Below, piece after piece: positions 45,091-58,028 of a stretch of DNA of 64,000 nucleotides. Both the position numbers and the translations under genes were made by a program. The DNA lies in contig CM114271.1 of assembly GCA_050084515.1 (NCBI GenBank), forward strand, positions 58,714,001-58,778,000. Reading direction: 5' to 3'. The notes beneath the pieces were generated by a model that searched no databases, was not told the DNA's origin, and saw only the letters and a program-made list of their open reading frames with translations. Every line of letters begins with the position of its first letter. Position 1 is the stretch's first letter. This DNA comes from Blasia pusilla (lineage: Eukaryota; Marchantiophyta; Marchantiopsida; Blasiales).

Positions 45091-48000
45091 ATATATTGGC
45101 CATGTTCTTTAAACCAGCCGTGTTACTCCCGACTACCGTGTTCTCCAAACCCCTCTCGTCGTGTTACTTCGATTGTATTCGTGTTTTCCTAACCTCCGAA
45201 CACGGCGTTATAAAACTCAAAATTGGGGCCGCATACTGGTTGCTTCTTAACCTGTCGAAGCAAGAGTTAGCGACTACAATTCGAACTAGAGCACGTCCAT
45301 GTTTGCTAAGAAAAGGCATTCAAATTGGGTATCGCAATGTGAATGAAGCTACGAAAGGAAACCACTGGAATAAACCATGTGCCCTCTCTTCACGAGATCA
45401 ACAATTGATCATGTGTGTCACAATCAACAAGGCTTGTCCTCCAAGTCAACTGCAGCTCTATGACTCCATTGCAATCACTGTAATTCGTGTTAAGTTTATG
45501 CGCAAACAATCATCACAAATTTTGAGTCGTGGTGGGGATTCTTAAGTCGTGAGATTGACCTCTCCTCACATTAATTAGATAGATCTCTCCTGGAGGACAC
45601 AAGAATGTCACTTGCTCTAAGGCTTTGAATTTTTTTTCAATCTAAATCACCTTCTTGTTTTCCCATCCATGTGCGGTGTGCCAAAGCCACAAGTAGGATG
45701 AAAAGTACCACAATTTGTCAAGCCAATGGATTTTTCCGCAAGGCGACGAGAAAAGTGAGTCTATTCTTGATGCTCCAATGATTTTTAATGAGCCTCGTCC
45801 TCGTCTCTTTATGAAAATCGTTAGCCACATTGCAAAGATCTTCACTTATTTTGATTTGAGATCAAACTTGGACCAAGCATTCATGGCCTACAATCAAATC
45901 TTGACCTTTGAATGTATGGGGGATGTGAAGGTGTACGAACATACTTGACGTCGGGAAGCTTCTCATCTCTCGTTAAGAATGACCACCAGCTTGGACAAGA
46001 AATTGCATCTTTTTCCTTCTGATTTTTTAGTTTAGAATTGTGGTGGCACATAAGTTCGTTCTATCTCTTGATTCCTCGAAAGGTAAACTTCTGGTCTCGT
46101 ATTTCAGTCCACATGTGATGCTACGCCTTTTTCTGTAAAAGTGATTAATTGAAGTGAAAGCACTTGAGTCACCGCTCTAAGGCTTAACGGACTCAAGGAG
46201 TTTCTTCATCCGTTGACGATATTATCAAAGAATCTACGGACCAAAATTTCCATCCAAGCATCTACTCTCATTTTTCGGTAAATGGTAGCCCTTCAAGGCA
46301 TTCATTTGTGCACAATTCATTCGAGCTAAAAAAATTGTGTTACTTACCTAAAGACTCCCATAGATTGTTCTCATTCAACCAATCGCCATTTGGTTGAGAT
46401 TTGAATTAGCGTGCTAGGGTTAAGATCTAATGCTACCGTTTGCCTTGTCTCTTCAAACGCGGAGGCATTCAAACATTGTTATCAATGAGTTATTACACAC
46501 AATTGATCTAGTTTCCTCAAGTTTCCTGTGGCTAAATCTGTTTGATTGCATGGGAGTGCTCTCTATCATTGACACCTCTAATTGACCCATTTGTATCTGT
46601 CATCCTTGGCCACCATGGCCTTACTCTCTCATTGTCATCGCTTCCAATCCTCACACCAAAGGCCATTGTTAAGTCGTTTCTCTCCATGTTGATGAGAGAG
46701 TTAACGTTAAGATTAGACTAAAAAAAAATTGAACATCAATTTTCAATAAAAATAAAAGAAAACATAAAATATTTTCCAACATCAAACTCACTAATTATAT
46801 TTAGGCAACTGAATTTGAGATAGAAAATTCAATTTAATAAATCTACTTATCTTCATAATTTAAATTTTAAATCTAATAGATTCAATCAATTGGAAATAAA
46901 AAATAAACTATAATTGTTCCAACAAGAAGTTCGTTGAGGGAGGAATTGAATCTGCGCCTATGGGCACTCATTGAATGGCCTAAGACATTCATATAACTGA
47001 CTTCTTGACAAAGTCAGAGGGGCTTTTGTTTTTCTTTATGGGGAAAATTTTCACCGATTGCCCCCTCAAGGAATTGTGACAAGTTTACAATAGGTTTGAC
47101 CTGAATTTTTTCAATACACCTTTAGATTCACCAAGAACTCCATGGTTAGCAATTAACAATCGAGATAAATTTTCTTTTTAGTATGGAAGGTTGGGCTCAA
47201 TTGAGAATCTCCACAAGACTTGGGAAGATTGACGGCAAGAACACAAGGAGTAATAGCCATGTGTAGATTTGGAGGTAACTCAAAAAATTTTGGAACAAGG
47301 ATAATCGGAATCATCTAAAGTTGATCGATTGGAAGAAGCCCTACTACAATGCTTGTTTGTATTTGTCATTCTATGGTACTAATAAAATAATAGTAAGAAT
47401 TTTTTTAAGAGCGGGTTGTAAGTAAGGGGTGAAAATGGGGAGAGATCACCAAATTGGATGGGAACTCCAAACTCCAAAATTTGTATTGTTGGAACAAAGA
47501 GGCTCTAGACTCTAATCTTACAATTAATGCACGAGAGACTTGTGTAATATGTCTCTTAATTAAATTGTGTTCTCCTCACCAAAATTTTATGCCATTCCAT
47601 CTTCTTGGGTTGTGGTTAAAATTGATACGTGACATATCCATCATGGCAAGTGGCATTTGTATTGTGTCTCATATGTCCATCAGATACTTGAGCCTTCAAC
47701 TTAAGAAGAATTATTTTGAATTGGCTTCACTAACTCTCATTATTGTCTCATTTTGACAGATGCATTGATTCAGACCCTCTCTCCACATTTCACAAACACT
47801 ACAATCTAAAGGTTTCCATTGGCTTACTATGAAAAGTGCAACAGAAGTGCCATCATGGAGAGCATATTTGGTCAACAAGTGTGTATAAATAGTGAAAGGG
47901 TGCAATCTCGTCCTTATCACGATTGCAATTGAACAACAACAAGTCATAAGGATTTGAAGAAGTACTTAATTTCGTCAAGCAATTGCATTATTGTTCCATG

Positions 48001-49621
48001 GCTTGTTTAATCAAATATTCAAACTTATTAAATAAATTTTCATCAAATTGATGGGGAGGACATGATGAACCAACAAAGATAGATCTTGCTTGACCAAAAA
48101 AATCCCAAGCTAAAACGATCGAAACCTTGGTCCATTCATGAATCTCCCAAAAGAATGAAATAGAAATCACAAGGGACGAAGGCAAAAATCTATAATTCAC
48201 CTAATCCCGCCTTGCCCTCCGCCAACTTTGAATTTCCTTGTTCGAGCTCCAACTTTCCCACTACCCACAACTCCAACTTCTCCAACTTTGGCCCCAACTT
48301 AGCTTTGGAACTTATTAGAAGACTCTCGAGTTACAAAAATTTACTGATGTAACTATCATCCATTTGTATGGACAATAGCATAGTACTTCACAAAAAATGG
48401 AACCAATAACATATGCACATTTGTGTAGATGTAGCAGCCCAAGGTTACGCTGATGAAAAAAATCCCAAGTTCCAAGTCTATGAGGTAAGGTGTAAGTTCC
48501 TCATTAAAAGAATGATTCATTTCTTACATAAAGAGATTTTTTTTCCCTTGTACATAAAGTTAAAAATTATTCTGATTTTTAAACAAGCTATGGATATCAT
48601 GCACCCGTGGTGCCATTTAGGGTTTGTCCACAATTTCTTGTCTTTGCAACCCTAGCATAGAAATCTTTTATGGAGCAACATTTCGAGTGAAGATATCTTG
48701 TTAATAAGGAAAATATCATTTCTCACTATTATACAAATGGAGTTATGTATATCTATTCCAAATAAAATCACGGATGATTATTCATGAAAATTCACAAATA
48801 CTTGTTCACTTTTATAATTTGTTGTCTTGAGACTTACTAATAGTTGTGAAAACATATGATTGAACATGGAAATAATTTGTTTGAAATCAAACGATGAACC
48901 AAATTTGGATGCAATTTAAGGGATCTTTAGAAGAAGAATACCTTCTCCAATGTTTTGCCCTATCATGATCTCCACCACGGGAACCATGTGTAAGAGTCCA
49001 TAAACTATGAATAAATATTACCTATTGCATTATTGAGGAAAAAGTCGTTACTTTCAGCTCTTACTTACATAGCATATAGTAATAAAATAATGTATTCTCT
49101 TAAGTGAATCTGATGTGGTATGCAATATTCTCACACCTTGAATAACCACTCAAATAAGCTCATTGGCCAAGATACCCATGCCTTGATGGAGTGCACTTTA
49201 CAGAAAATAAAATTATTCTAAACATACACTTTTGTGTGCTTGGTCTAGTGGAGAGGGATCTCAAGCTAGGGCCACATCTCAAGTAATAAATTTACAATTC
49301 GACCACCTAAAAGCAACAAAATTAAATTGCAACTTGTCTAGATCTACATAGTAGTGAACCAAAGCGCAAAATTATACACCATTTCACAATTTTCACACAA
49401 AACTCTTACATGGAACCAAGATCTTTGCCCAACCTTTGCCTTATCATTTAGAGAATGAAAAGCTCATATACTACCAAGATAAATTACTACAATAAGCTCT
49501 CAACAGGAAAGCTCCATTCATGAATAAACTATGGACAAGATATAGATAGGAGTCCTCGAACATTAACTAAACCTTTATCCATCCAATGTATAACACACCC
49601 TTATTTAGACTTAGTGGATCT
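45091..49621. other. Long AT-rich repeat-type region, no gene recognised
   Basis: Open frames such as plus 45,715-45,948 and minus 47,988-48,200 have no identifiable domain. Near 46,930-46,995 the minus strand carries a weak tRNA-like pattern (GATTCAATTCC as B box) that does not fold. No other feature supported. Confidence 0.45.
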
Positions 49622-49629
49622 TTTATGGG

Positions 49630-49933
49630 CAAGGTTGCACGTAGACTTGTCCATGGACTTATGTTGTACATGTCTATGCGGGAATGTTTCCCATATCCCA
49701 CCCGCCCACTCACCATTGAGGTGGAGGTATGGTCCCATTTCTCTAGGCGCCCAGGATACTCCCCTCCGTACGCCTGCCCACACGATCCACATCCTTTGCC
49801 ATGTCCATGTCCCTGCTTTTGTGTAGGCGACTTGGGTTCTCACAAAACCAAATTGTAGGGACGGAAGGCATGTATGAACTTGTCAAGAAAACTTCACCCC
49901 ATAGATGGATTTGTCCGTTTCTGTGCAACCCTA
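49630..49933. mobile_element. hAT-type MITE, copy G
   Basis: 304 bp from caaggttgcacgtag to gtgcaacccta. Flanks tttatggg (49,622-49,629) and ctcatggg (49,934-49,941) match at 6 of 8. The interior has the family's tccatggac-like and cccgcccact-type segments. Confidence 0.85.
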
Positions 49934-49941
49934 CTCATGGG

Positions 49942-51801
49942 AGAGCATTAGGTCTTGCACTAATGCATAGTATGGTCAATGTTCACAAAAAAATATTAAA
50001 AAATAGTGTTTCTATTCTTTGTAAATCTATTTCATAGGATTTAAAGATTTAATTTCGATTCAATTTTAAAAAAGGAAGGGAGGTTGGACGTTCCTCCTTC
50101 TTTCTTTTGAAAACTTTTATGTCACACTTGTAGCATCAAGCATGCTCCTCTATTCTCCTCATATATAGGCATACTTGACTTCTACATCTTGCATATCCAC
50201 AATGTGAAAAAGGGTTTTGGGTTTTGTTTATAAATTTTACTTTCTAATACCAAAATTTTAAAATTTTAAATGAAGATAAAATATTCTCCAAATACCTCCC
50301 TCTAGTTTATATTTTGTTCCTTTAATAAATAAATGAATAAATTTTTGGCCTCACATCAAAAGCCTATGATGTGAACTACTTGATGGACATCCAAATCATT
50401 TTTTGGATGGCTTTGTAGCTCAAGGAAAAACAAGGTTCTTTGTAGAGTAAGAGGGTTGAAGTTGAATTTTTTTGAAGGGACTTGAACATGTTAGAAAAAA
50501 TTAGACAATAAGTTAAGGGTTTATTTGCAAAAGTTTCAAAAGGAGTGAAAATGATCCCGTAGAAGATTGGCCTTATTTATGTTATGTTGGAAAACAACCG
50601 AAAACATTGAGAAAAACTTCACAAAACTATGTAACTCCAAGGACCTTAGTGAGATGAGATCTATGGCTTAGGGCGATTCTTCGACTCATTTGATAAGGAA
50701 AAACTAACTAGGGCTAGAATTCCCAAATAAGGCATTCTAAACACGCATAGAGGGTTGGGAGGAGATTTGACCCCCTCCCGAATCGATTTAAACAGATTAA
50801 ACTCTAAACTCAAAAGAATTCTAATGGAAGGTAATCCACAGGGCGTACTTGAAAAAGTTGTTGCAATGGGAAATCTCAACAACTTCATGAATAGTGCAAC
50901 ATAGATGGTTGGAAAGATAGCCATTTCCTACATGGCTATAGTGTTGCACGTGGGTATCAAAACAATCTTTGGCACCCCCTATGGGCCTATTCAAATCTCT
51001 TACCCCATAGTATGGGCAAGAAGATATTGGAAAAAGGACAAGTTTCATGAGTTCATTTTTTGGGTTGTGATTAACCATACATTGCTAGTACTCTTGTGCA
51101 TGTGTGATGGATTGGGCTCAATGATCCCCTCAAATTGATCCTTCGGGGAGGGTCCATCCATCTCGTCCCTTGAAAGAGAGGAAATGCCTCCCTCCAAATC
51201 TATCTCCTCTCTCAGTGTCTCATTGTCAAGGCTTCCTTCCTCCCTTACCATGTTGGATATATCTATTTGTCAAGGGTAGGAATGGAGATAGGTGGACATA
51301 GACTCTCTTCATCTCTCTAGAGAAGAATGGAGAGGTTCCTTCCCTTCAATTTCTCTATGAATAAAGAGGATTCTTTGGAGAGAGTTAGGGGAAAGTCCGT
51401 ATGTTTCTCATCTCTTACGTCTTCTACTTTCTCATGTTGAAAAAGTGGCACTTAAAATAGAAGTTCTTTTTGAAATCCTCCCATCGTTGAAATTTATCAT
51501 TTTTGGAAAATTATTTTCAGAAAAAAATATTGTTGAAGAAATTATCTCTTTCTCTACTCCCCTTCCATGTTCAAACTTAAATCTTAAAAAAATGCTCTTA
51601 CAAAAACTTTCTCTTTGCATTTCATGCTGAAATTGAAGAAAAAGTTTTAACAAAATACCAAATTATTTAAAACTAGAGTAAACTCATGCAATATTCAATC
51701 ATCTTCCATAATTAACTTTCATACATTATTTTCAAAAAAACTGAACAATCTTATCGAACAATGTTGATGGAAAATACCGACCCCTCATTAAGAAAAGAGT
51801 T
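49942..51801. other. AT-rich region, no gene recognised
   Basis: Old repeat-type DNA. Frames at minus 50,661-50,924 and plus 50,905-51,138 overlap on opposite strands and show no motif. Confidence 0.45.
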
Positions 51802-51835
51802 TGCAAAAGCACTCTCCCAACAATCATAATATTAA
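51802..51835 (-). mobile_element. 5' terminus of a second Helitron-like copy
   Basis: gcaaaagcactctcccaaca directly left of element (b) matches the inverted 5' terminus of the family. Its body should lie further left but could not be followed, so this is a truncated copy placed head-to-tail with (b). Confidence 0.45.
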
Positions 51836-52043
51836 CTAATAATATGCCCGTGCTCAAGGGAAACAAAAAGGTGTTTGAAAGCTTTAGCTAGTATATTTGT
51901 TGCATGTGAAGGGATTATTGGTGCTACATACAAGTTCAAATATTTTTTTTGTGAAAAATAGTTTTTTCCCAATTATCACATATCACTCAAAAAAGATATT
52001 TGCAAATAAAAAAAGCACTCTCCAATGGTAATGTAAATAAAGA
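51836..52043 (-). mobile_element. Short Helitron-like element (b)
   Basis: 208 bp. The minus strand starts TCTTTATTTACATTACCATT with GGAGAGTGC following. It ends CCCTTGAGCACGGGCATATT, then ATTAG before T. The terminal tetranucleotide TTAG is one change from CTAG, and the hairpin is reduced, so the copy is decayed. Confidence 0.6.
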
Positions 52044-53062
52044 CATATCAGTCATTTTATATTATTTTCACTTCGATTACAATAGTGAAATGCAATCAGT
52101 AAGATACTTGAAAAATATAATTCGTATATGAAGAAAAAATCCCCTTTACCACCCGTCAAATAATCTCCGAGAAACCTTAACCTAACCCAATTCATAGCAT
52201 AGACTTGGGACAGTTTGCTCCGTCGCGAACACGCACGTTCAAGTTTAGGAGTTTTCGGGTGTGGACCTTACGATGCCGTCTGTTCCTTGGTGTCTCATTG
52301 CGGCCTGTTTTGTATTTGCTTGAAATTAGCGCGTCAGCTTCTCATTCCTACGGCTACCGTTCATTCCAGAATCTGCGTCTGTCTCTCCTGATAGTCTGGA
52401 ACTCTAAAATCAGTTTGAAACTAGAGGGCAGGTCAGATCTGGTTTGGAATTTCGGCATTCACCCACGCATTGGGCAGAGTGCGTCCTCGTGAATAGAATC
52501 TCGAGCTGGTTTGGAAAGAGTCCATCGGGTGGAAGGACTTTTTTGACACCCGGGTCTCAGATTAATGCTGTATAACCTTCAACAACAATCTTCGCTTTCC
52601 AGACGGAAATACGGCAGCAGGAAGATGCTTCCCGGCTAATTCTTCTTTCGAGTCTCCTCTGAGGTACGGTAAAACAAATTCCCTAGTAAGGCTTCAGACA
52701 ACGCTCTGGTAGTCAATCGTTGCTTGGTACATGACGAGAGATAAAAGTTACAAGTTCCTGCGGAGTTTTCCTGCAAAGCATCGACAGCTGAATCGGTACG
52801 TTTGCTGGGGCGACCTTTGGTCACTGCGGCCCACACATAACTACTATCCGATTCTCGTCCGTCCTGTGATATTTTTGGTCATGGCACTTAGCGGTAGTCC
52901 TGGTTTCCATGATCAGTAGATTGTTCACTTCCTTGAACTTGGTTTCCCTTCAATAAAAAATGGTTGGAACTCTTCTCATCGGTCGTCAGCATGGGTCTGT
53001 TCTCTCTTCCGCTCCAGCATGTATCCACAGCGGTTTTTGACTAAAAATCGAAACACCGATCC
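52044..53062 (-). other. 3' flank and probable 3' UTR of the AVT1 gene
   Basis: Composition rises to gene-like from about 52,200. Open frames on both strands (plus 52,205-52,492, minus 52,636-52,836) are not linked to any recognised protein. No clear AATAAA was found on the minus strand close to the stop codon. Confidence 0.4.
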
Positions 53063-56000
53063 CTAAGAGTCTTTCACAAGCAGCCACCCATTGATGCTCC
53101 CAATTGCCACCACGCAAACAGCGCTGAAGGCACACAAGCTGAGCACCAGGCATTTCTTGCCTAAACTCAGCTCCTTTTCGTACAACCTACAAGGATTGGC
53201 ACTATCAAGTAGTGTTTGACAGAAAAGCGACTCCATGGAAATATGGCTTCCGGAATCGGATCCTAGTGTTTTATTGGTCAGGTCATCGTATTCCTGACGT
53301 TTCTCACAAGCATCCGCAACCATTAGCTTAAGGGAACTTACTTGAAGTAGAAGAGGCATGGCAGCAGTAGGGATATTGTCACAGAACACACGCCTCCTAC
53401 TATTGACTCCACTGTGCCCAGCACGTTGTATCTGTACAACAAAAGCCATAGAAAGTGGAGATTGACCTTAATCTTGAGTACATGTATGCCAAGCATGCCT
53501 CATCACCATCTTCCAAGTAAAGGAGAGGGGGGTTTCCGGAGTATTAGCATTCAAATGAGAATTCGTGCCTCTTGATTATCAACGATGAACCAGATCAAAA
53601 ACATGCGATGAAAGTATCAGCAACTATCTGGCCGCTGTACAAATCAGTGCATTAGCCCAGAGAAAACCTCTACTCCAGAAATTCACTCAGTAATACATCA
53701 CACATGTACAAGGCTGGTGATGATAATTCTGATAGGGAGCAAATAATTGCACTTACGCTGTAATAGCCACAATGTAACCAGCACCCAACACAATTGTCCG
53801 AGTGACAAGATCTCCAGGTCCTGTGTCCAATCCAATGCAATACTGGCGGTAAGTACATCACCGCAGACCTGGACAGAGCTGTAATCAAAGCAAATGTTCT
53901 GAGTCATGTAAAGCAATCTTATATCCATATGGCTCTAGTTCTTCCCCACCTTCGAGCGATGCGGGGAATAGAAATACCTGGAATATGTGGTGAGGAGTCT
54001 CCTCGGATCAAGTCCCCTAGCAGTTCTGAAATAACGTACACCAAAGCCTGGCCGCCATTTCTCATTAGTTTTGGATGAAATTCCAATCAATCCTGAACAT
54101 CATCTATCATCTCTGAACACCCAGGCATCCACAAAAACTAAGCATGTAGGTCGACAAACAAACTAACTCTAAAGATACATCTGCTACCATCCATCTCCTG
54201 AAAAGATCTAATGGCTCTCGCCTTTTCCAAGCTATGTGTAGTCAGGTGAATAACCAGTCTCTTCCATACTAGATGGGAAGCAGTGCATCCCATATCTCCA
54301 TTCTATCATCAGAATTTCTCGCTTCACCTTTTACCTGTAGTGTTTCTCACAAGGAGTATACTTATTTGCAATTTATCTAAGTAAATTGAATTATTTCTTT
54401 ATGATATCATGAACACGAGAGATGTTGCAAGCACGTCAGATTTGAGTACAATGGACTCGACTTGACAGGTGCCCTCATCACCTGATTCCAATCTTCAAAC
54501 CTGTATTTCTATTCTGTGCCGAAATGAGCTACATCATCCACTTGCTGTCTGAGTGTTTATCAATATCCATCTCCTCACGGATACCACACAACTACCAACC
54601 AAGGGCAGCTCCAGTTCGCACCCTCAACTTGCTGCCCAGCTACTCAACTAATCACATGCTGCACGAAATCTACACGCCATGGGATGAGGTTAGATACATA
54701 CTGGAGAGGTCGTAAAGGCGCTCATGGCCACAAGCACTATCACAGCTTGGTTGATTGAAAGGGAGAACCTCCCAATTTTGAACAGTATAAATCCTGTTAC
54801 ACTCGACGAGTCATTCAGGTTGCCTGTGATAAGCACTTGGGTGGCCTCTCCAAAATATAAGTAAGCAAATCCACCCATGGTCGCATATCTGCATCCAGTT
54901 CAAGATGAGAATCAGAGAGGATGTCTTTTCTTTCGAGAAGCACTCGCCCTGAACTGTTTTGACTTCTTGCTTGAGAAATATCCCTAAATAGAGCTGAATT
55001 TCTATGATATCTACAAGCATGCCCCAAACTTATTTTCACTCTTAGGCGATTCAGGAAGGAAAAGATTGCTTCCATTACTTACATGAGAAAAATTCCCAAA
55101 AAGGCTAGATTTATGCAGCGGTTGGAGTGATGCGGATTCTTCATGCTTCTGCGCAGAGAAGGCACACCTGCATGTCCTGTGTACCCCCACAAACCTCAAC
55201 CTTCTTGTGCGAGTGATGCATCTTCTTTACGGGTGCCCTCATGCAAGGGTTTCCTAAAATGTGAGGGTTCACTTTGGATGGATATTCTTGTTAGCAACTA
55301 ACACAGATGATTTCTTCGGATGAAAAACCTTCCAACAAAATCGAAATGAGATTTATTCTGGCTGACACATGCAACATACCAGAAAGGGATACAATCATGA
55401 TGCCTGCTCCCATAGGCAACTGTGCCCAATCAATGATTTTATGTGCGCTGCTGGCAGGATCTATGATGTCCTTGCGCTGTGGGTCCACGGCGTATGCTAC
55501 CACCACAACTGCTCCAGGAAAATCACATTTTGGAATTCCATGTTTTAAAAGTTTGGCACGGTATGCATTACAGCAGGAGAAAACTATGCACATCTCGTAC
55601 TTTAGTACCTTAGGCCTATGGGCAAGTTGCACTGACAGTTCAGCTGAATATTAAAGGACAAAATTCAGTAACCTTTGTAGTTAAAGGACAAAATTGTCCA
55701 TTGAATTCGACCATGTTACATTCCTTCTAACTGTTTTTGAATGGAAGAGGGATTACATGGTCTACCACTAGGCTTCATTGTAAACCAACATCTTGGACGG
55801 AGATTACTGAAGCAGGACAGATTTTTAAGTGTCATGTTCAATACGAGGTTCTTCAGAAAATGAGTCAGATTCACATGTTTCCGATTGTCTATATCTGATG
55901 TCCTTTGGAACAGAATAACATACAGAGGACTATTGAGCAAAGCGAAGCCATTGCAATGAAGATTTGCGTATACCAGAAGTGAGCAGCAACGATGACAGCA

Positions 56001-57866
56001 CACCAGAGACGCTGATAGAAGTTAGGCGGGAAAATGTGCGAATGAGAACTGCTGGGACCATAAAAAGTGTGCTCCCTACAATGGCAGCTTCACTGTCGAC
56101 AACAATGTCACGAGCAAAACCTCTCGGGTCAGCATGAAAGCGGTAGAAACAAGATAAACACACTCTGTGTGGCAAATAGATGAAATGTTTACTGCTGTGT
56201 GCCTTCTCATGGACCTACCATCAAGTACGGATGTCTCACTGGCAGAAAGCAAGTAAGTTGATCTTCCCACTCAAATACAGCAAATACTTCTGCCACGGCC
56301 GTACCTCGGCAAAAGGCAGAGTGGGCCTATACACACTGGAGAGCTTGGGAGAAGCATCGTGATGGATTGCCAGATCACTATTAGGCATAGACACAAAGCT
56401 CCAAAAAATTCCGACCCTCCAATGAGCATTACCTGAGATTCAAGGAAACAATCTTAAATACACTTTCAAGCCTCTGATCACACTTTCACCATACATAAAC
56501 ACAGCTCTTGGCTCGCCAACATGAGTTCTTTCAATTTCCACCATGCATCCTTTCCTTGTCGACCTCAGTTCTCTGTAATCAATGAATGCATCAACTGCTT
56601 TTCGTGTCTGTTCGGTTTAGTTTTACTTATTCTGGTGGTTCACCCGTACAGATTACAATGATCCCGGTTTCAATTAGTATCCAACCGAGCATGAAACAAA
56701 CCAAGCTATATGATAGGAAGTTTCCACGGTACATACCGCCCATTGACCAGCAGAGCCGAAAACTGTTCGGCCCAAATTAGGATACGAGGGAACTAGGGCT
56801 GGCGGTACCCTGTCGAATGACTTGCATATGAGCTTGGCTGAGTGACACAAAATCAGTGCCAGGGCTGCGAGAAGACCCTGTCAACGTCCTTAAATTACTT
56901 CAGTTCGTTGTTAGAGAGCTCACATTCGTAAAAGCTAGTCGAGTGCATGTGCTTACGCTACTATGACGACACGAAATTCGAGCATTTTCCCCTAGGCATT
57001 GATCATCATTATTATTATTACTGGAATCCTTCTAATTGAAAGCTGTGTATGGAAGAGAGCAGATGAAGTTTTCTGAAGCTCTTACTTAAAGCATAATCCA
57101 TATGCTTTAGCTCATTACAACACGAAAGTCTTGCATTTTCTTCGCGGAAACGTTTACTTTATCTCCTCGGACAAACTAGTTGTTACAATGATTCTTATCT
57201 ATATCTATGTGAAAAAGAATGCAGACAAAGCTTCCGAGCTCAAATCTCTCCGAGGCCTGCAATTATTTGAATCCACCTGCGTTAGCTCACTGTGTGCGTG
57301 GATATACCAATGACGAGCAAAGAGACAGAATGGACCCACCAAGCTTATCCAACCGCCCAATTTGACCGCGTAACCCAAGCTCAGGACGCCCACACCAACG
57401 TACAAATTCATCTGCACAAGAGAGCTGAACTCAGAGCATCACTAGCAAACCTCGTGACCCGACGGAAAAATTCACCAGTGCATAGAACGCAGAAAATGTG
57501 ATAAGTCCATAGGACTTGTCTTGTGGGACGTTGCGGAGACAGATTCGAAGTCGAGGTTTGAATTTCTTTTTACATGTAGGGGAGCTTCACGTAGGCGGCT
57601 GTATGTCTGAGATTCGTTCGTTTGGTAGTCCAGCAGTGCAGACGAAGAATTAGACCAAGAGCGAAACAACTGACCGTGTTGACGACAGTCTGCAAATCTG
57701 ACTGGAGGCCGCTGCCGCGATCTGTAGTCTCAAAGCCTCCGAGACATTCCGTCTTCGACATTTGGGGGTAGAAGGAGTTTCCATTTTCCGTATGGATTTG
57801 GCCATTCTCCTGTGCGGACGAGATTTCATCCGGACCTAGTAGAGGTTCTTGTAAAGACGGTGCCAT
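53063..57866 (-). CDS. AVT1: Vacuolar amino-acid transporter, AVT1 type (11 exons, 453 aa)
   Basis: Aa_trans-family permease, in plants mostly a tonoplast H+-coupled amino-acid transporter. Exons: 57,866-57,675; 57,411-57,340; 56,877-56,737; 56,432-~56,335; ~56,122-55,974; 55,508-55,380; 55,176-55,083; 54,888-54,702; 53,842-53,757; 53,431-53,342; 53,186-53,063. All introns fit GT-AG and the phases keep one frame. Only the exon 4/5 junction has alternatives (donor 56,335 or 56,333; acceptor 56,122 or 56,120), which give the same length. Residues 1-64 are a hydrophilic N-terminus with EPLLGPDE near the start. NLYVGVGVLSLGYAVKLGGW (66-85) is the TM1 signature, SYPNLGRTVFGSAGQW (119-134) the loop motif, and GHAGVPSLRRSM (261-272) the G-H-A core of TM6. 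ESIVGGVCSVTISLLLPCLF (391-410) is a late TM. About 10-11 TM helices are expected. Substrate and membrane are inferred from the family. Confidence 0.9.
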
Positions 57867-57985
57867 CGCCAATTCTCTGCCCAATTGCGACCACCTTGGA
57901 TCAATCCACTCTCTTCATTGGCATCTTCAACCTTTCTCCTATTTCCATCCCTTCAGACACCACCGTCCCATCCCCTTATCTCGCC

Positions 57986-58028
<43 letters not shown>

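Noticed and set aside
45042-45545. 167-codon open plus frame
   Set aside because: Overlaps the right part of a Helitron-like element, has no recognisable domain and no strong start context. It looks like a chance frame.
46925-46995. Third tRNA-like element on the minus strand
   Set aside because: Only a B-box-like GATTCAATTCC is convincing; stems do not pair and the A box is poor.
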